Source: Kappaphycus alvarezii (Eukaryota; Rhodophyta; Florideophyceae; Gigartinales; Solieriaceae). Taken from it: a DNA stretch of 64,000 bases. A program made the position numbers and the translations under genes. The notes under the pieces are model-generated. The model ran no database searches. It worked only from the letters and a program-made list of their open reading frames with translations, and was not told the DNA's origin. Shown in pieces: positions 36,200 to 50,875 of the stretch. Position 1 is the first letter of the stretch. The number at the start of each line of letters is the position of its first letter. Location of the stretch: assembly GCA_002205965.3 (NCBI GenBank), contig NADL03000019.1:186001-250000 (forward strand). The letters are read 5' to 3'.

Positions 36200-39100
36200 A
36201 GAGCGTAATGTTGAGAGAAAAGAGAATTGGATTAGATTGATTATCTTTTCTAACATTATTATTAATGAAACTTGAATTGCACTGATGGGTCATAATACTA
36301 TGACAATAATTTTTTTTTGTATTTCCTCATGTTGTGTTTCAATCAGAAGTTCTAAGTAATCCACTGCATGCAGCAGAGTTTTTCATACTCCTCCATAGCA
36401 AATAAATTGCTGCGGAAGATTATTAAGACTGAGGTGTTACGTCCTGGAAAAGAATGCACCGGTCTAACTCGAAGGTATCTACCCACATGCATAAGGTCAA
36501 TAATGTTTATGTTTCACGTTTTGTTGCTTGATCTCAGAAGTGAGGCACATCGAATGAGCTTTCGTGGTCTTTTCGGGTCCAAACTTGCAATCATCCGATA
36601 GATAAACATATTTCTAGCCCATCCAAAGTGATCTAGTGACGCGCACAGGTGTTGAAAGAAGCCTCAGAAGAGAAAACACTTCATTTCGAACATTTGGGAT
36701 ATCTTATACTACTGTGAAGTTGCTGACCTTAGATGCCTCTGAAAGCTATAAACTTGGCTCATTACATGGCTTGATAGCAAATGTCACCGTCTTCCCAACT
36801 CGGCGCGCCTTACGGTATCTTACATTCTAAAAAGCACGCCTGGGCGTGCCATTAGCTGCGAGTTTGAGCGTAACACGCTACCGGCCCTCGCTCGCCGGGA
36901 TCGTTTGCCGATTCAACGTGTGACGGCGCTGGCGGGTTTGCAGTGGTAGTAGCATCTATAAACTGGTTTGGAATTGTGGCGGCTACTTTCGAGAACAGCA
37001 TCGGGTGCTTATTATATTCTAGGATAAGCTTCTTATTTGTCATTGGAGTTTTACTGTCGCACACCTTGCACTTTGATCTGGGCGAGATGCTGGGTGAGAT
37101 TCACACTTTGTACACTTGCACTCGTGGCCTTGCAAGGTTCTTGTGAGGTTATTCGATGTGCTGGGTTCAAACCATCGTTTTAAACTTTTGATAGATTGCT
37201 ACTGTTATCATGTAGAGTTTTACGCGGATGATTTTGGCTTTCCGTACTACTTTCTCAAGTTTGATTCGATAGGCACACAAATTTCACACTTATCGCAATA
37301 ATGATTATCAATACCCAACCCTTTTCCACACGACGTATTCCAAATTCATCATAATAACAATCTTCCTTGCCCTCTGTATCGTCATAAAACTTGCACACCA
37401 CAAAAATATCACACCCACTTTACTCCGCAACGTCTGCAATTTTCCGCCACCAGTTGATCCTTTTCGCCTCACTCCAAGCATCCGAAAATTTCGGTCCCAT
37501 GGTGATCAATATCATGGACATCATTCTCATTAAGATATATTCTGCACGAATAGTATTGCCTCAGCACTTGGGCTTAATCCAGCATTTGCTTTGATAATTT
37601 TCACAGCCTTTTGTCGAAATTTTCCCTGGACATTTTCCATCTCCACATTAGTCCTCCTTCTTCACCACCCTCGCCCTCGCTTCATCATACACCTTTTGCA
37701 TCTTCTCAGGGCATAGCGCCCTATTTCATCCGTTTCCTTGGCCAGTGCCTGACGCAAGTCGTGCTGTGAAGCTATTCAAGGTAAGAAGGAGTCGTGTTGG
37801 GGTAGTTTGGCTTCAGCCTCAGGCAAGGCATGGATTTGAAGCCGTTGAGAGGGTCTTATGCGAAACTTTGCATCGGCATACAGTGGTTCAGCACGGGGTT
37901 CAACCAACTCTTTCCTATGTCGTTTGTAGGGGTTGAGTTGAGTAAGGCGGGAAGGTAAGAGGCGGAAGCGGTATAAGTGCGCATTCACGGCACTTTGGAA
38001 GTAGGTAAAAGTAGGGTATGAGTTTCAAATTGAGCCGTTTGGTTTTTATTGAGATGAGAATCGGGTTCAAAAGAGTTGGAACGGTCTTGATAGAGTGCTA
38101 ATGTCAACACTAATGATTTTAATCGCATAATTTCACGTAGCAACTGTAATATTGCGTCATGGAATGGTGTGATTTGATGATCTACATTGGCGCATTGCTC
38201 GTTTCTGTCAAAGATGCAAATCGATTGCATTTTATTACACTGTCCCAAGTCAGCAAGTTGGATGCTCAAGGGCTTCATCTATCGCGCACTTGATCTGCTC
38301 TCGTCGGTCGATATGTCTACACAAGCGTCGCTCAATACACTATAAAGTATCGACATTACACATCTACACGTACAGTATGGATATCATTTGATACCTTCAA
38401 GCATCAACACACACACCAGTGGCAAACAAAAAGAACAAACTCTCATCTTATGCCAAAATACCAGCAAAAGACAGACTGCCAACCATCCAATCAGCAAACC
38501 ACCTTACTGTAGCACGAGCGCAGAGCACCATTCCTCAAGTACAATCTCCAACCTTCAACCGCAAGTCTAAATATCACTAGTGATAGCCGGCTCCTCAACA
38601 ACGGCAGGCTTGAATCGATCAGTTGAAGTTTCAAACCCTTCACAAATTTTCGCGCCGAAAACCCGCAACTTCACCCTGCAAAACTTCCTTTGCAGCGCCT
38701 TGAGACATCTCAACACGCTAGTTGTCAGCCTTCATTTTGCGGTACAATGACACGCAAAACAGGAGAATTCGCTCCTTTTTGAGCATTGGAGGCAATGTGA
38801 AACTCGAAGCGATGAACGTGCACACTCTGAGATGGCCTGCGCAGCCCCACATTTGCTTCCGATAGAACAGGCGGGACACGGTGCATAACAATTGTCAAGT
38901 GATTAGGTGTTGCATTCTTTGTTCTCACTTCGGCCCTGGAGCTCCAAGGAAGCGCAAAATGTCAACGAGAGCAAGGAGAAAAGGAAAAGGAGAATAAGTG
39001 TGGTTCGGAGCACCATTTTAATGCGTTGCGGGTGTGGTGGAGCAGATTGGCTGCTGTGGTGGGAGCGCCCCATAGGACCTGTCTTGGAAGCCTTTAAATT

Positions 39101-42100
39101 GGATAGCGCAGAGCGTCTTTTGACGTAAACATTTTGTTTTTTTGAACATCGTCTAAAAATTATCTATAAATCTCTGTGGCTTCTTTCAGGCCATGAGATG
39201 ATTTAATAACAGTCCAATGAGCGCCTAACAGTTTTCCGAAATTATTTTCTTGGAATTTCAGAAACAGTAAAGGAGGACACCCAAGGTTAATCCTTATATC
39301 GTCCCATCGCTATCCTCACGAGGGTAAACTTTGCTGCGATAGTGCTTGCCTCCTGTTAACCTCCATATATTCTCCTTTGGTCCTCCAGAGGGACCTAAGG
39401 TACTCCATCTGTTGAAATCTTTGTTAGGGGAGATTCACTTGTATTCGGCCGCATCCACTAGCCTTATTTATTTTTTTGAGATATGTCTTAAGTAAATAGA
39501 TCTCCGTGACCTGAAAATGTTATTTTCCTCGAGTTTAGATTAAATTTATTCCTTTTGAAACCCAAATCTCTTCATCGAACTTCCTGTGGTCTTATTTACT
39601 GTTTCACGTTAAATTTATTTCCGAAACCTTGAGAAGATTCGGGTTGGACACTTAGTTTTCATGTTCGGACCAATATACGCCTTTGATTGCTCGCTGCGGT
39701 AAATCTCATATTTCTGCTGCAAAATTTTCCTCTCCCTCCGAGAACAAGAATTTTCGGGCTCCCTGTAAAACTTTGAGTTAATTTTCTCATGAAATTACTT
39801 TTGTGGGAAGTTTTTTTGAATCCCTCTGGTAATCAGTAGCCCGTATCATGCAATCATAGCGTTACAATACTTCTTATCTCTGACTACCTCATCTTTAAAA
39901 TTTCAGCCTTACTATTTTTCGAAACGGCGGTTTTAGAGCAATATTAAATTACAGAAACAAATCCTAAATTATCTCTTAATAAATAGATTTCCAACGTAAA
40001 TAAGCGAATAATACCATGTAAATTCCCCCAATACTATTCAAGAGTATCTGCGTAGGGCTTATTCACTTCTTTTAACACCATTGTCGTCTCAGATAAACTT
40101 TTTATGCATCGTTTATGTGCAGTATAGAGATCAATTGTTGAAATGATTTAAGGATGTCGTATATATTTGTAAATTTTCAATAAATAATTATAATATTCGT
40201 CGTATCTATAAATAGAAGATCGAAATTCTATACCATTAATGTATCGAACCGTTTAGTTCTTATGTACTGAGATTATTCCGGATCCAAAAGTAAGGTTAAG
40301 CTAAAATTACTTTGTTCAGATCTCCTATTTATTTTAAAATTGAGTTTTAACCCTTCCATGTTTCTTTAACGTAATTCCGTTTCTAAATTTCAATCCATCA
40401 ACTGTTTTCTAAAGTTTTCTTTTCGAGATTAAATTCCAAAGAAGGTATTGTAGTGATGATGTATGGCTTTAGGGCCCTGGACCACTCGATAGGGCAAATA
40501 TTAGTCCACGCTGCGTCCTTTGCTGGATCTAAGGGGAGATTTTAGTCGGGAAGTATGAAAGGGTTGGCCTTAGTTGAAAGTCTACTCAATAAGTTCAGAA
40601 TGAATATTAACCAGACCATAATTATTCGACTTAGATAGCATCCTATTCCCCAAGCGCAGAAAAAAGTATACCCGTAATGATGTAAAATTGATCATTTCAC
40701 ATATCTCCGACTCATCTGTGATATTGAAATTCTAAAATAGAATCTATTTCTTTGTAAATTGATAGTAATTGTAACAGTCGTGTATAAACCGGATCAAAGA
40801 AGACCTCGTTAACACTGGAGGAGACATGAATATACGTATAGAGAAATATTTAGCTCAGATACATTCAATACTTTAATGTAATCTCTATTACAGAACTTGG
40901 TTGACTGTTTATGTCACTCTGAAAATATCTAATTCGTCTCCCTTACAACAGATCATATTTTTATTATATCGGCCTTTCACAAATTCAGTGGAAAAAATTG
41001 CGCCATACTCTATCTTTAATAATAAATATATAATTTTTCTTTTCTTCCTCAACTTCGAAGAAACTACCAAAATAATCCTATCGAAGTGGTTCGAATTTTC
41101 AAGGAAGATAAACTACCGTTGCGGTCTCCATATTCATTTTATGTATCACAGAACATTTTTCTTTTCAGTTTCATATTGTTTCCAGACAGTTAATTCAATT
41201 AAACAGCTTACCTGATGAGTCTTCCCGAAAATATATCTGGAATTTTGCCAAACTGATTCCCCTGGATTCAATGCAAACTTTGAAACAATTATTTTTAGCT
41301 TATTCTCGAATATGCTTTTGTCCTCACTATTTATGTACTTTTCAACTCTTTATAGTCATTTATATGGATTTCATCTTGTATTTCGACAAAATGAATCTCT
41401 TTAAGTACGTAGTAAGAAATTCAGTGGATTCTAGGAATTTCGAATCAACCGTTTTTTCCTACAAATTCACCACTCGACGAAGAACCTCAGTTTTTCTATA
41501 TTTAGTATCACTATCTTCGGCTTTTAATTAATGATTTCATCGGTAATAAAAGCTTTCATTTTCTTCACATTAACACAAAAATATTATTGTCCTCTTTTCA
41601 ATCAACTTGTAATGTAATTGATCACTTAAGAAGGATGCAGGGGCTGAACAGAGTTCGGTAGAACAGTTAGATTGTGGCGAAGAGTGGTGCAAACTTTGTC
41701 TGGTTGTTTCAAAAGACCAAATTGTTTCACCTGTTGGAAAAATTTGTTAGTTAAGCACCCGTCGTGACTATACAGTATTCAAAGAAGGTAAGTACGTATC
41801 TGTTCGTCTTCCGCGTATCCAGAACTAAGCATCTCGTGAATCTTTTTTAAAGATGATGGAAACCTAGCCCAAGAGCAGTTTTAGGAGAATGTTTCCCTTC
41901 TGTTTTCTCCCTTTCTTTGGATAACATGGCGATTAGTCAAAACAAATACCTCTCTCGATGATGTTCTATCGATACTTGTGATGCTTATCTTGAATGTACT
42001 TTCCTGTAGGTTTCAAAAATTCAGATTAACTGCAAATTTACAGAATTTTTGAGTCTAGCATCAGTACTTTTAGTACTGAACTCGTTCCGATCTCTTTAAA

Positions 42101-43400
42101 ACTCTTTGAATCTCTAAAGAAGGCCGCCTAAGCCTCCAGTCGGATATTATTATCCATCCAAAGTGATTGAATTTTTTAAACAGCTACTAACTTTGCCTGT
42201 TTCCAAGAGACATCCAATCACCGAATGCATGGAGCACCTTTCTGACATCGAATGGTAGATCTTCTAATTCTATGCAGTAGTATTATGATTATGGATAGAT
42301 CCGCTACCCCACCCAGGGTTACTCCAGAGTTTTCAGTCTCTGACATGATCGCGCTTGTTACAGGTTTCTCTTCATTATTTTTGGCTTTATCAGATAATTT
42401 CCTACTGCCCACTTCGTAGCTTAGGAGACATTTGTCTTTCCTCTCTTTCTTACACATCTTTTGCTTGCATTTATTCTATTGCTCGCTTATATAATTAGTA
42501 ACGACTACTGTTGATGTGATCTAGCTCAGTGGATCACATTTAGCTGACACGGTAGATATACAATTGTCCCAGTGTACACATCTCTAGACCTAGTCTGTTC
42601 ATTTCTTACAACTTCGTGACCCATCTAATATGAATGACGCGTGAAAGGTGCACTCTTCAGTTCTAACGGAGCTTTGACTACAACAAAAATACAATAACCG
42701 TTTTCATAACAGCCAAGAGTACTGGCTGCTCAGATGAGGATTGATCTCGTAGTAGTCGTACTAAATGGAGTAGAAGAAGGAAATAAAATTCATGTGATTA
42801 TCCATATTTAAATTCTCTTACAACTTCAAGGATTTCCAGAGTGAAGTTGCTGAATGACATAGTACTTTCTTGAGGAATTTTTCATTTTCAGCTTCGATAA
42901 AGTGTCTGGGGTTGCTTTGCAACTAGTGATAGATGACTCCAAGGGTTGGTGCAACAGGAGGGCGCCGGTGGAGCTAAAGAGATGGATAGCGTCAATAACC
43001 CTATGCTCTGATCTGTGGACGGTCACCATATGTACTCTTCGGGTCTTTTAATTGCGGTCATTCTCAAACAAGTTAAGTCATGAAACCGATGTCTTCCGAC
43101 CATTTTTGTCGCAAGGATTAAAATGATGTAAATATCGATTGGATTCGACGATCCCCTAATTTTAAGAGCTTCAGGGGAAATATGACTCGGTTAGTATTGT
43201 AATATCGGTCCAAATATCACAAAAGAGCAACAATTACCAATTATTTGAAGCAATATTGCAGTCCTGTAGTAAATCAAAAGACATCTTGAAATTCTCTTCC
43301 GCAAAAGAAGATATATCAACCTGAAATTTCACGAAAATACATTTTAAAATCTACAATATCAACTTTTTGAACGAATAATACAGAGTGAGGGTGAGTCTAT
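36200..43400. other. AT-rich stretch, no supported gene
   Basis: Only short frames without domain resemblance were found on either strand. Composition is strongly AT-rich from about 39.2 to 43.4 kb. I found no tRNA-like arms and no clear transposon domain. Confidence 0.5.
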
Positions 43401-43413
43401 AAACCTTTTGAGC

Positions 43414-43518
43414 ATTTTAACGCAGTGAAAAAGAATTTTAACGCAGTGAAAAAGAATTTTAACGCAGTGAAAAAGAATTTTAACGCAGTGAAAAAGAATT
43501 TTAACGCAGTAAAAACGA
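43414..43518. repeat. Five tandem copies of a 21-bp unit
   Basis: The unit is ATTTTAACGCAGTGAAAAAG plus A; copies start at 43414, 43435, 43456, 43477 and 43498, the last diverged. In one frame each unit would read KKNFNAV, but the frame has no other support, so this is treated as a minisatellite. Confidence 0.9.
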
Positions 43519-44493
43519 AATCAGCTTACAATGTCACAAAATTCACCTTGACCAAACTTGTGTTCTGCATCAATAAGTCGAACTTGTATCGCTTTCCAGT
43601 TTGGCTACTGTTGCTAAGAAGACTATATTACACCCTTATTGCCTTTCACCAATACTCCTCTCTGAAACCATCAAGGAGAACATCTCCCCCTCCACCAGGT
43701 CCATATCTCTCATGAGGAACTCTTCATTAGTCTAAAGTTCCTAACGCCCTTAACATCTCCAGTAAACCCTTTTTGTGTCGTCAAAACCAACTGCTTGTAT
43801 GTTCTGCGGCATGAATCAGTGATATTTAATATACGTAAGTGCAGTAGATAGTTTTCTATGTGGAGGGTGCGGAAAGAGATTCGGAGCAGGCCGTCTTCAT
43901 TTTCGTTTCGTACGTGAGTGTGGAAATGGTGACTTAATTCGGAGGCATACAGGCTGCGGATCGGAGGAGATAGGTAGGAATTTATTTAGAGATGTAAGTA
44001 ATAATGTGGGGAATATTTAAAATGTTGTACGAGGAAGTTGGTATTGTGGACATAGCTTGATGTAGTGTAAGTAGGAGAACAGTGAATGGAGGGAAAGGGT
44101 GAGTAAGAGCGGGAAGAGGGCAATGGTGTATTGATTGAAGTGGTGGGGATGTATTGACGGGGATACGAGGGAGGGTGGGGTTAGTGGTTGGACGTTTTTG
44201 GTAGTAGAGGTCGTGATTGAGAGGGAGTAGGTAGAAGGGAGAGAGGAGAGGGGGTTGGGAGATTTAGGAAGAGAGTGAAAGGAAGGAAGGATGGGTACAA
44301 AGGGCAAAGTGAGTTGTAAATAGGAATCAGAAGGGACACTAATAACGTCAAAAGATTGAAGGTGACGGTCTGAAGTCGCGGTTGGACATTTAGTTGATTT
44401 GCAGAGCGGGGCTTAGGGGTTTCGCTGAAACGGCGTAGGCAATAACCACCCCAACACTTCAACAGTCAACTTTATGCAAACCATGGCGTAATC

Positions 44494-44967
44494 TTAATAA
44501 TCCTTGTCGGGTCTCGAGGTCGATTGGGGGCGCCCCAAGACTATACTGTGGTGGGCAGTGACAAAGTAAATATTTCCTGAGTACTGTAAATACAATTTCT
44601 GGAAGGTGGGCTGTAATGGTTGAGCGTACAACTGGAACTGTACAAGCAAAAATATAGTGTACAGTAGGAAAGTAGTGAAATAGAGAGAACAGAAAGGACA
44701 GAGAGAAAATAAAAAGAAAACCACGCATCGACTAGTGTTCCGACTCCAACCAAAACAAAAAACACCATCAATTATTTCAAACTGGGCTAAATTCCCTCCC
44801 GAAGGCTCTGCACATTTCAGATTCTTTTTTGTATGACAATCTCCGCAACAGGCATAAATAATAGCCTTTCTGCATGTCAAACACCGATGAGATTTTATCG
44901 CCTTTTTTCTCGTTATCTTTGGTTTTTTCCTTTCATTCCGCTCAACGCCCAACACCAAATCACACAT
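44494..44967 (-). pseudogene. Possible piggyBac-type C-terminal zinc-finger fragment
   Basis: The minus frame starts MCDLVLGVERNERKKPKITR, then HRCLTCRKAIIYACCGDC and CAEPSG. A basic linker then paired CxxC motifs resembles the Cys-rich tail of piggyBac transposases such as the one at 1600-1780 in this window. The catalytic part is not present upstream. The remainder of the frame is low-complexity and probably not coding. Confidence 0.25.
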
Positions 44968-45209
44968 TCTATCGGTTGGGAAGACACTTTCATATATTAT
45001 ATTCGCTTGTTCAAACTATTTGCGTTTGGAAGTCCGAGGTTGCACTTGCTCGATTCCTCCATACTGAAGACTGATGTAAACTTGCTGAATTCTTTAAATA
45101 TGTTCTTCTATGCTTATTCCTTATTTCTTCTTTGTACCCATTCAAGTGCAAGCATCGTAACTAAATGTCAAAATGTTTCACTTTGCGAGGTCCTGTGCCT
45201 TAAATAGGA

Positions 45210-48200
45210 ATATTACCCGCCTTTTCTCTCAGAAAATTCATGTACCGGTAGTATAATTTTCGTAATTCTAGCGATATTAGGTCTGTGAACGAAACACATT
45301 CCTCAACTGCATGCAGAAAGGCATGTCAGTAACTGAAATCACAGGGTTCTTCCTAAAGTCAGTATTAGAAATGGTCTTCAGCTGGGGGGATAAGAAATCA
45401 AGCACTCCCATCTGATGATTTCAGTACACATTTGAAGTGAGTCATCTAGTTTCAACACGTCTGAGATGGGGTCCCATCATCAAGTACCGTTCGACCCAGC
45501 GCTTGGATTTGATTGTAATATGACATGAAATTACTTATATCAGACGCATGATATTTCTTCAAAAGAGCATAGTACTCCCTTTTAACGTACTTAACATCAT
45601 CTACAACCCACCCGAGCGATACTCAACGTACAGTGTCCAAGGAATGGCTATATTTTTGTCGAAAGATCTCAAGAAACTGAACAATGCAAGCAATTAATAT
45701 ACCACTTTCTTTCATTGACTCACCTTTCCAGACTGCAAAAATAACTCTATTAATAACTAGCTTATCTGAAATATGAAGGACTCCCGCACGGTATCGCGTA
45801 GTGGGATGAACCTCCCGGAACAATTCATTACAAGAATCATCTTTTCAAACATTATCAATCCAAATAAAGTATTCACATTTATGTATATATATGCAATGCA
45901 TTAGAGAAAGTCCTAACTGCATTCATTGTTTTGATCCCGAACGATACTGTGATGAAACTGTCACTTCCATCACATATAGAGGCGAACACTTTCTACCAAT
46001 CCAACTTAACGAACATTTTTGACACAAGATGTTCTCGTGTAGTCCTTACAGAACATTAAAGAATTACGTGGTATTGCAAATGTCCACTGCTTACTTAAGG
46101 CAAAAGATAGAGGCGACTTTAGGATCTCAATTTCATTCCAACTTCTCATGCGCAAATTCTTGATACGAATTGGTGCAAGGGAAACTTCTCTCAGTTCATT
46201 AGAAATACCCCTATTAACCTCGCTAGACAAGTCTTTCTCCGGCATATTTGCATACTTATCCCCATCAATATTTACTTTACTGCTTTAAACGGCTGATTTC
46301 AATTAATTAAAAATTCAACAAGTTGGTATTTAGTTGATTGAGGTTCAAATGGGATGCTAAACATATTTAACATTCGCTGCAGCTCACCTTTTGAATAATT
46401 ATATCTCACTCGATGAATATATGAGCATTTTGTTAGCCATCTAGAATCTAGGGCTAGGTCCATCAACGGCCTGTGTATTAATTCAAAATACATTTATAAC
46501 ATAGCTCCAATGGTATTTGATCCCCTGTTTAGCATCGCTATATAGGGTAAGTTGAGTTGGAGAGTCTGCCATTACCCTCGATCCAGCTGGTCCAAAATTC
46601 ATGCCTTTCATGTAATAATCAAAACATGTCGCAATATCCGCAATGAATCCATGTCCGGTACCGTGATTTGGCTCTAAACGCTTGAAGAAAGAATCAAACT
46701 TGGTCTTTTGATTGTAGGTATGTTAATATTTTAACCCTTGCCAACAATTGAATAACAATCTTCGTTGCGGGTAAGCATCTTTGACTGTGCGCTGCTCTGA
46801 CTATGACTCAGATTCGCTTCTCCTGCCTCTCATGAAAAACTTGTAGGTCTTCTCTTTTTTGATGGCTGCGTCTAGAGTCCTGAATGGATCTTTGAGAAAC
46901 ATGGTGAAACAACGCGAAGGAAGAAGAGTATAAATATTGTCTACCTTGGCCAAAATTCTATTTAAACAGTTTTCCCTGTAAATAAATGCGTCTTTTTGTG
47001 TGTTTGTGTCTATTTGTTCCAAAAATTCGTAGTTGAGCAGATTAAACGGCCCTAAGTTGCTTTCTGAGACAACCGTGCCCGATTCATTCAAGAGATTTCT
47101 CTATCACCGAAGATGAAGGTATTCCATAACTATCGCTTGTGTTTTCCAAGTCTACTGGCGCCTAATACGTTATAATTGAAAGATATTGGCTCTTTTGAAT
47201 TATGTGCACTTATTAGCAACTTTAATAACAAGATCAGGATTGTAAGTTTTTACAGTTTTCTATAAAGTTAAATGAAGAAAATTGGAGTTTATATCTTAGT
47301 TTAACTTTGATATAATTATTTGTACGCAAAGAAACAGTTTTCATCAAATACTGTTCCATTCCTAATTGTCTAATCATTTTTCAATGTTACTAATTTTTTA
47401 ATTTTTCGCACAGGCTTGTTTTCTTCCAATTGAAAGCAATCAAAGTTTTTAATTCTTCTCTTGCTTGCCTATTTGTATCAATAGCGCCTCTTGTTGACTT
47501 ACCAAAGATCGAACTCTTTGATCTAACTGTTCTATTGAGTACTATTCACTAATAGAACCAGAAGAATTTTCAATTATTCATAATTGTATCCATCATATAT
47601 TTGAATTAGATATCTATAAAGCCATAAATATCGTGCAATGAAGCTATTCTGGCTTAAAACGTTGAAAGGGTTTTGAAGTCACTAAAAACTGTCTAAAACT
47701 TTCATTACTTGTAATAAAAGTATCATAAAGTAGAGAATCTAGATTTTATGTCTAATACTGATTATTTTTCACGAATGCTGTGGCAGTCTATTCAATTTGA
47801 CATATTAGGAACCACAAGAAGACTTGTATTATTTTAGAACTTTCTAAGCCATCAATCTATCTTTTAAGTGCTAATATTGGCTATAAAATAATACATTGGC
47901 AGTCATTCTGTCTATTACATAACTGTGGAGTACGTTTTTATATTACTTTCTATGTTCCTTATAAAACCATCCAAATTCTACACTGAAATCTCTATTAATG
48001 ATTTAATTTCTAACCTATATCTGTTAAGAGTGCTTATTTACTTGTTTAGTTGCTATAAGCAAGGGATGTCAGGTTAAATTTCAAAAAAATGAATCAATCA
48101 AAAGTCTCCTCCACTTAATATCAGATAAAGATTTATCATCTGGAAGTGCAGGGCTAGAACTAGAGGTGCAGTATTTGATTGAATAATTATCTCTGTAACT

Positions 48201-48600
48201 TCTGAATCATCTATTTCTTTTAAAACATTATGTTCAGAAATAGTGTTTTTGTGATAAGCAACTAAAACGCCTGAATTATCATTGATTACTAAATTACGTC
48301 TTTTGAATAAGTTCATGGGAATCAAAGACTTTACAAAAGTAGTATCAAGAACGTAGTCAACATTAACACTCTATTTTAATTGAGCAAGGGAACTTGAGTT
48401 AACTTGAGCCTCAAGTGACGGAGATAAAATGAACTGAACCTGAACACTGCATTCTCTTCCTGCCAATCCTTTACATTGTAAGCCAAACTTTCGCTGTGGA
48501 GTAAGCAAATGTGTTCTCGTCGCGAGCGAGTACATAAAAAGTCACAATCTCTCCAAGCACTGATGAAAATGGCCTGAACCCTACGTCCGTGTGTAGGTCT
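45210..48600. other. AT-rich stretch, no supported gene
   Basis: Minus frames at 46006-47091 (for example NSLMFCKDYTRTSCVKNVR and LAKVDNIYTLLPSRCFTMFL) are short and unrecognised. The 47.1-48.1 kb part is extremely AT-rich with no open frames of note. Confidence 0.45.
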
Positions 48601-48639
48601 GGGTTTTCTGAAGCACAATGTGTCGGCCAATGATTTTTG

Positions 48640-50024
48640 TAGCATTATGCTACTTTACCATCCTGGCAACAATTTCCGATCTCGACTGCACAGAGTGGCC
48701 TTCAACTTCTCCGAAATTGTTACACGTCGTTCCCCCTCCTATTGCAGCGGAAGGCGCCAAATGCTTTGACGAGATGATCGATAAATGCGTCCGAACTCTA
48801 GCCGGAGGCGTTTTAGACCGTGAAGTCTTTCGAGAACCAGCTCCCAGTGAAACCGCTAAACCCAAGAAACCATCGCTGGGGGTAGGCTCATGACGGCTCG
48901 CGACATTTCCGCCGCCTCTTTCCTCGCATCTTGGCCACTGCTGATACCCTAGGCCGCTCCCTCTTACCGGCTTCAGTACGACCGCTGAGCACATACAAAG
49001 ATGCAGCCGACGCCTATAGGGAGTGGTCTGCCTCATGTCCGCCTTCGAAGATAGTTTCCTTCAGCGCTTTTGCTCCAACAACGTACCCTCGCAAAAGAAG
49101 CTCACGGATGCAATTCACGAAGCGGCTCAAGAGCTCATACCCCCTGGCGATACCAGGAGACAAGCTTTTCGCTCGTCGATGGGCCTTCCCGGTGCTAAAC
49201 AATGGTATACTGCACACCATGCCCGGGCCTTAAGACATTCATTGCTCCCAAGGCTTTCTCCGTCTGACTCCAATATTATTGCCAGGTCCCGTCCTTCGCC
49301 CCCAACACCCCGTGCCCCAGGAGAAAGTGCCCCGGAAACCCTGGACATCTTCGGCGACCACCTCCTGCACTGCTTGCATGGCCGAGAGCGAATCGAGCGT
49401 CATGACCGCCAGATTACGGTCCTCGCGTCGCACTTAGCAAAGGCCGCACGACACCCGGTCATGGAGCCCCGTCCCAAAGGCAAGCACCGCACAAGGCCAG
49501 AAACCAAGGCTATGGGGGGCACCGGAGAGACAGACTTTTTCGACGCTACATTCGTCAATCCACTTGCTCCCTCCAACACACTGGCCCGTTGCTTCAACCC
49601 CTTGACATCTCTGAACGCTGCGAAAGCGTCGAAGTTCAAGAGGTATCAAAAGACTTCGTCACCACGCATCCCAGGTCCCCACAGATCCCAGTGCCGATAT
49701 CCACTCTTGCCGGGTGGCACCCGGACGCATTCGCGGTGCTCACAGACGTGGCTAAACACGTCGCCGTACGAGCCATGGGGACCTTCGGGCGGGTGCGATC
49801 TGTCCTTACGCAAAGACACGCCGCGGCGACGGTTTCGTCCAACGCAGCATGCCTTGCGGCTGGCCTCACACCAGCCCTGTGAGGTAGTACCTCATGACTC
49901 GGCCTCATTTCCAGACTCTTCATTATACAGACCTGTCCCCGCTAGTCTTCGGAAAATAGCCGTCCTACATCTCAAATCAGTAAAGCACCCTAATCCCCCC
50001 CCTTTACCCAAATGGAACATGTGA
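48640..50024 (+). pseudogene. Non-LTR retrotransposon reverse transcriptase, C-terminal part, broken
   Basis: Plus-strand pieces in changing frames follow the post-RT order of LINE-like proteins. AAEGAKCFDEMIDKCVRTLA and GVLDREVFREP (48745-48845) are followed by ADTLGRSLLPASVRPLSTYK and DAADAYREWSASCPPS (48930-49050). Then KKLTDAIHEAAQELIPPGDT, SSMGLPGAKQW, the Cys/His motif FGDHLLHCLHGRERIERHDR (49350-49410), TGETDFFDATFVNPLAPSN (49520-49575) and WHPDAFAVLTDVAKHVAVRA. The last part is the C-terminal domain. Palm motifs are missing upstream, so the copy is 5'-truncated, as is usual for LINE insertions. It belongs to a different subfamily from the copy at 2.5-4.0 kb. Confidence 0.75.
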
Positions 50025-50875
50025 CCTCACTTCAGGAATTGACATTACTTTCCAATTAATAAATTACCCAAATTTTTTCCGTTTAAAGTTTTCATTTGAT
50101 GTCTTTCAAGTCTTCTATATTTTAATATTAATTTGAACATGGTGCAACCCAATGGACGACAAGTAAACCAGCAACGGTACACTCTCTTGCTGACCGAGGC
50201 AAAGTGTTTCTGTTTTATGGCTGACGTGACTCTATGTGCACCACTGTTGTACCGTTGAATGGGGGCCTCCCATAGTTCTCAGACCTGCCCTTGATTCCAA
50301 GTTGCTACCCGTTTGAATAGACACACGAGTTGACGCGGACAAGTGCCGTGAGAATGACGGCGGGAAAAAGGGGCGGTTTTGTAAATGCGTCCGCAGTAAG
50401 CGGGTTTACGGCTTGTTAAGTTTGTGTGTGAAGCAAGTAATTCCACCGTAGATGTTGGACAGGCAAAGTAACTTGTGAATACCCTACCGTTTCTAGAAAG
50501 CAGGCTTGGTCAATCCCCCAGACTATAAGCAATGTCAGTACTGGGCTGTAAAGTACCTTTGCCTGGCTTGATTATTGGTTGAGTGAATTCGTAAATGCTT
50601 GTCCCCGTTTCTCAAAAACTGGTTGAGGATTGGTTTGCATTATTCAACTTTTTTTGTTTCTTTTGGGAAGAATTCTGGCGGGTATCTATTCCATATTACG
50701 CAACCCATGGATCGTGATCATAGGGTCAATGGCTCGAGTGCAGCAGTTTTGCGGTAAACAAGCAAAACGGCAGTAGAAGAAAGCGAAAGTACATATTTCG
50801 TATTTGACTCAAGGCGTGACTAAAGAAGCATGGCTCATGAAATGTTCTTCGTCATACTGTAACAGGCAGGGTTGA

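Noticed and set aside
42528..42560. A-box-like TAGCTCAGTGG as a tRNA start
   Set aside because: No T-arm, no acceptor pairing within 100 bp on either side.
23360..43518. Tandem repeats as CRISPR arrays
   Set aside because: Units are contiguous without unique spacers, and the window is eukaryotic.
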